This document shows, piece after piece, positions 61,885-64,000 of a stretch of 64,000 bases of DNA. Position numbers and translations under genes: made by a program. The DNA comes from Ruminococcoides intestinihominis (lineage in GTDB: Bacteria; Bacillota; Clostridia; Oscillospirales; Acutalibacteraceae). Position 1 is the first letter of the stretch. Every line of letters starts with the position of its first letter. The notes beneath the pieces were generated by a model. It worked only from the letters and a program-made list of their open reading frames with translations. It made no database searches and was not told the DNA's origin. The stretch spans positions 113,901-177,900 of the forward strand of contig NZ_JBBMEY010000001.1 in assembly GCF_040096285.1 (NCBI RefSeq). The letters are read 5' to 3'.

Positions 61885-62439
61885 ATGAACTGTTACGATT
61901 TTGATAAAACTATATATAATGGAGACTCTACAAAAGATTTCTACTTATTTTGCTTAAAAAGACATAAAGGTATTATTAAGACTTTTCCCGGTTTAATTAA
62001 GGCTTTCACAAAGTTCTATGTACTTAAAAAGGGTAACAAAACTGATTTTAAAGAAAAGATGTATCGTTTCTTACCTTATGTTAATATAGAAAAGGACTTA
62101 CCTGAATTTTGGGCAAGTCATAAGAATAATATTAAAGATTGGTACTACAAAACACAAAGAGAAGATGATGTTATTATTTCAGCTTCCCCCGAATTTCTCT
62201 TAGAACCTATTTGTAAAGAACTGGGAATTAAGTACCTAATGGCATCTAAGGTTGATATGAAAACCGGTAAATATGAAGGAATCAACTGTCATGGTAAAGA
62301 AAAAGTCAGAAGATTTTATGAAATGTTTCCTAACGGAAAGATTGAGGACTTTTACAGTGACAGTTACAGTGACTCTCCCCTTGCTGAAATTTCAAAGAAA
62401 GCCTTTCTTGTAAAAGGTAATGAACTAAAAGATTGGTAA
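61885..62439 (+). CDS. HAD-IB family phosphatase
   Basis: 184 residues with the HAD motifs: YDFDKTIYNGDS (motif I, nucleophile and acid/base aspartates), IISASPEFLL (motif II), and FYSDSYSDSPL (motif III/IV acids). The layout is the SerB-like HAD-IB type, which includes phosphoserine phosphatase and phosphatidylglycerophosphate phosphatases. The substrate is unknown. It lies between amt and the P-II gene, 30 bases before the latter, which may tie it to nitrogen metabolism or be incidental. Confidence 0.9.
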   Translation: MNCYDFDKTIYNGDSTKDFYLFCLKRHKGIIKTFPGLIKAFTKFYVLKKGNKTDFKEKMYRFLPYVNIEKDLPEFWASHKNNIKDWYYKTQREDDVIISASPEFLLEPICKELGIKYLMASKVDMKTGKYEGINCHGKEKVRRFYEMFPNGKIEDFYSDSYSDSPLAEISKKAFLVKGNELKDW

Positions 62440-62469
62440 ACAAAAACTATTTAATAAGAGGTTTTGACA

Positions 62470-62832
62470 ATGAATAAAATTTATAAGGTTGAAATTATAA
62501 CTCGTCCTGAACTTTTTGATGATTTAAAAGAAGCACTTAACTACCTTGGTGTTAACGGTATGACAGTTTCTGACGTAAACGGTTGTGGTATGCAGAAAGG
62601 TCACACATATTACAGAGGTGTTAAAAGAGATGTTAACCTAATTAAGAAAATCAAGGTTACTGTTGTTGTTTCTGAAATTCCATATGAAGAAGTACTAAAA
62701 GCAGTTGAAAAATGTTTAAAGACAGGTACTGTTGGTGACGGTAAGTGCTTTGTTACTGAAGTTGTTGATGTTCTAAGAATCAGAACAGGTGAACGAGGAG
62801 TTGCAGCACTAATGGGTGCTAATGAATGTTAA
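62470..62832 (+). CDS. P-II family nitrogen regulatory protein (variant T-loop)
   Basis: 120 residues. KVEIITRPELFDDLKEALNYLGVNGMTVSDVNGCGMQKGH is the P-II start, and VLRIRTGERG is the conserved ATP/2-oxoglutarate end. The T-loop reads GHTYYRGVKRD, one residue shorter than the usual GHTELYRGAEY, and its tyrosine position is shifted, so uridylylation as in Proteobacteria is unlikely. Start ATG 62470 with AAGAGG upstream; a TTG six bases earlier is possible. It would bind Amt in response to ATP/ADP and 2-oxoglutarate. Confidence 0.92.
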   Translation: MNKIYKVEIITRPELFDDLKEALNYLGVNGMTVSDVNGCGMQKGHTYYRGVKRDVNLIKKIKVTVVVSEIPYEEVLKAVEKCLKTGTVGDGKCFVTEVVDVLRIRTGERGVAALMGANEC

Positions 62833-62850
62833 GTAATCTATAATTTATAT

Positions 62851-62878
62851 AAGCCACTCTTACGAGTGGCTTTTTCTT
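62851..62878 (+). terminator. Terminator of the HAD-P-II unit
   Basis: A perfect 9-bp stem AAGCCACTC (62851-62859) with its complement (62864-62872), then TTTCTTT. Confidence 0.9.
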
Positions 62879-62904
62879 TCGATAGTTTAATTTAATACTA
62901 TAAG

Positions 62905-62932
62905 AAAACTGCCACCCATAAGGATGGCAGTT
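62905..62932 (-). terminator. Terminator of the Cys-rich gene
   Basis: On the minus strand AACTGCCATCC (from 62932) pairs with GGGTGGCAGTT (to 62907), an 11-bp stem with one G-U pair and a four-base loop, followed by TTCTT after two T. Confidence 0.75.
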
Positions 62933-62936
62933 ATTT

Positions 62937-63749
62937 TTATTTACAACCACAATCAGGCTTTTTATTTTCATCACCAATATCACATACTGTTGGTGGGAAA
63001 AATTCATTTGTAGGGAATTCGAGTCTGTTGAACATTTCACAAGGATTATCGGAAGTTGTGACACACTCTTTCTCAGGAATACAGAAGTCATATGCCGGTA
63101 TAAGCATTTGTACATTTCGCTCTATCTGTACTATTGTAAATATACCGATTGTTGCATACACAGACATTGAACCATTCTGCAAGAAATCTCCACCAAATCT
63201 GCGACAAATTGACTCAGGAATTCTACAAGGTGGATTGCAAGGACATTTGCACTCACAAACCTTTGCTGATAGAGCAATTGGTGTTGCTACCTGAACAGTA
63301 GCTTTCGGTAGATTTTGCGATGGTTGAAGTTGTTTACAATCGCACTCATCATAGTTATACTCACTTGTAAAAGTCTTTACACTTCCCTCACTACCATAAA
63401 GAATAACCTTTTTACTATGAATTGCAAGACCGTTTACTGTTACAGGGCAACTACCCGGTGACATAAATGCCTCAATAGCAACATCAAAGAAGAAGGTCAT
63501 ATCCACAGAATAAAAGCCTCTATGGAATGGTACTTGCTCTAGTGTTGAATACACTGTAATAACATCTGCTGACTTAATTCTGACGGATACTGCACCGTCA
63601 ATTACTGATTGGCTTTGTTCGGTAAAATATACCCTTAAATCACTAAGGCAATCCTTATCTCCACAACTGTCATATATTCGTTGGGCATCAATACAAATAG
63701 ATTCCTTAGGGTTGCAAGTGGTATGTTCACCAAAAGGACTTTCTGCCAT
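62937..63749 (-). CDS. Cys-rich protein, probable spore-surface protein
   Basis: 270 residues with about 21 cysteines, no signal peptide. It begins AESPFGEHTTCNPKESICID, followed by RIYDSCGDKDCLSDLRVYF, DECDCK, VCECKCPCNPPCRIPESICRRFGG and a closing CGCK. The beta-rich remainder has no domain I can name; similar clostridial proteins are annotated hypothetical. ATG 63749 has GGAGGT nine bases upstream, which the inverted repeat at 63754-63824 can hide. A sigma-K-like promoter lies upstream. High Cys content and that promoter point to a coat component, which is inference. Confidence 0.7.
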   Translation of the reverse strand: MAESPFGEHTTCNPKESICIDAQRIYDSCGDKDCLSDLRVYFTEQSQSVIDGAVSVRIKSADVITVYSTLEQVPFHRGFYSVDMTFFFDVAIEAFMSPGSCPVTVNGLAIHSKKVILYGSEGSVKTFTSEYNYDECDCKQLQPSQNLPKATVQVATPIALSAKVCECKCPCNPPCRIPESICRRFGGDFLQNGSMSVYATIGIFTIVQIERNVQMLIPAYDFCIPEKECVTTSDNPCEMFNRLEFPTNEFFPPTVCDIGDENKKPDCGCK

Positions 63750-63753
63750 AAGT

Positions 63754-63824
63754 AAAACCTCCATACATAGTGAAACTTTTGTTTCCGTCATTGACGGTGT
63801 AACACTATATCATATGGAGGTTTT
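63754..63824 (-). repeat. Imperfect inverted repeat covering the Cys-rich gene's ribosome site
   Basis: AAAACCTCCATA-CATAGTG (63754-63772) faces CACTATATCATATGGAGGTTTT (63803-63824): 12 plus 6 paired bases. Inside are CCGTCA-T-TGACGG (63785-63797) and AAAC/GTTT. On the minus-strand RNA the GGAGGTTTT ribosome site is the complement of the first arm. The far arm contains the sigma-K-like -10, so a transcript starting there would lack it. Confidence 0.7.
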
Positions 63825-63834
63825 CTGATTTTGT
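63808..63834 (-). promoter_or_regulatory. Sigma-K-like promoter of the Cys-rich gene
   Basis: On the minus strand AC (63833-63834), a 16-base spacer and CATATGATA (63808-63816) match the sigma-K consensus AC-N16-CATAnnnTA. It lies about 60 bases before the gene. No sigma-A promoter as good is visible. Confidence 0.5.
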
Positions 63835-63960
63835 GATTGAATAGGTGAATTTTATTTTGTTATTTTTTTGATTGTGGGTTAAGATTAATAAGTTCTATAA
63901 ATTAGGGTTTGTGGGGCTAGAACTTGCCTTGTTATGTGGTAGATATTTAGAATTAGTAGA

Positions 63961-64000
63961 AACCATCCAGCCTTCCTTGTGTAAAGGAAGGGGGACCACG
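63961..64000. repeat. Left end of a dispersed palindromic repeat (cut by window edge)
   Basis: CCTTCCTT-GTGTA-AAGGAAGG (63971-63991) followed by GGGGACCACG at the window end. The pattern is typical of palindromic intergenic repeats I recall from Ruminococcaceae genomes. The preceding stretch (63835-63960) holds nothing I can name. Only one end is visible, so this is tentative. Confidence 0.4.

Overview
The window is A+T-rich chromosomal DNA from an endospore-forming Firmicute of class Clostridia. The evidence is a complete spoIIIA operon (AA to AH), an IspH fused to S1 RNA-binding repeats, a TPP riboswitch in front of thiSGH, PASTA-domain kinases, and Gram-positive ribosome binding sites and sigma-A promoters throughout. 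The DUF5685 protein, the Thr/Glu-rich surface proteins and the overall gene order suggest Oscillospirales/Ruminococcaceae, but that placement is inference from recall. I see no prophage, insertion sequence, CRISPR array or rRNA. Most of the window is core genome, and most genes lie on the minus strand.

Layout in transcription order, right to left on the minus strand unless noted. 20.3-0 kb: an RpiR regulator, a FAD oxidoreductase, cmk, plsC and ispH-S1; then a YwlG-like protein, an HD hydrolase and ligA; then spoIIIAA-AH behind a sigma-E-like promoter; then nusB, a TsaD paralogue, xseA, dnaE and pfkA (cut by the left edge). 20.5-21.9 kb (+): hisHF. 22-27 kb: leuB and a PHP phosphatase; a histidine-phosphatase with an altered active site; a divergent XRE regulator with a palindromic operator (+); and a zinc-ribbon/PASTA pseudokinase. 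27.1-30.2 kb: thiS-thiG-thiH-thiE under a TPP riboswitch with an attenuator. 30.3-44.9 kb: a long operon-like run yicC-remA-gmk-rpoZ-priA-def-fmt-metallopeptidase-rsmB-rlmN-prpC-prkC-rsgA-thiN-HprK-like-ybaK, followed by tRNA-Ala(GGC). 45.1-52.4 kb: yebC (+), a surface protein, a phosphohexomutase (+), a MATE exporter, and dinB with a small partner (+) under a promoter with a near-perfect LexA box. 52.5-60.1 kb: a set of membrane, surface and cell-wall genes (DUF5685, DnaJ-like, membrane protein, secreted GH24-type lysozyme, proC, SpoIIM-like, YesL-like, Thr-rich surface protein). 60.2-62.8 kb (+): ammonium transporter amt behind a terminator leader, a HAD phosphatase and a P-II protein. 62.9-64 kb: a Cys-rich protein behind a sigma-K-like promoter and a large inverted repeat, then what looks like the start of a dispersed palindromic repeat cut by the right edge.

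Functionally the window joins sporulation (the SpoIIIA channel, a SpoIIM-like protein, a probable spore-surface protein), translation and DNA maintenance, PASTA kinase/phosphatase signalling, thiamine synthesis and salvage, and nitrogen uptake. The least explained items are the zinc-ribbon PASTA pseudokinase, the DUF5685/DnaJ/lysozyme cluster, the amt leader with an ANTAR-like hexaloop, the hairpin that pairs the ribosome binding site of the Cys-rich gene, and the CHG variant histidine phosphatase.
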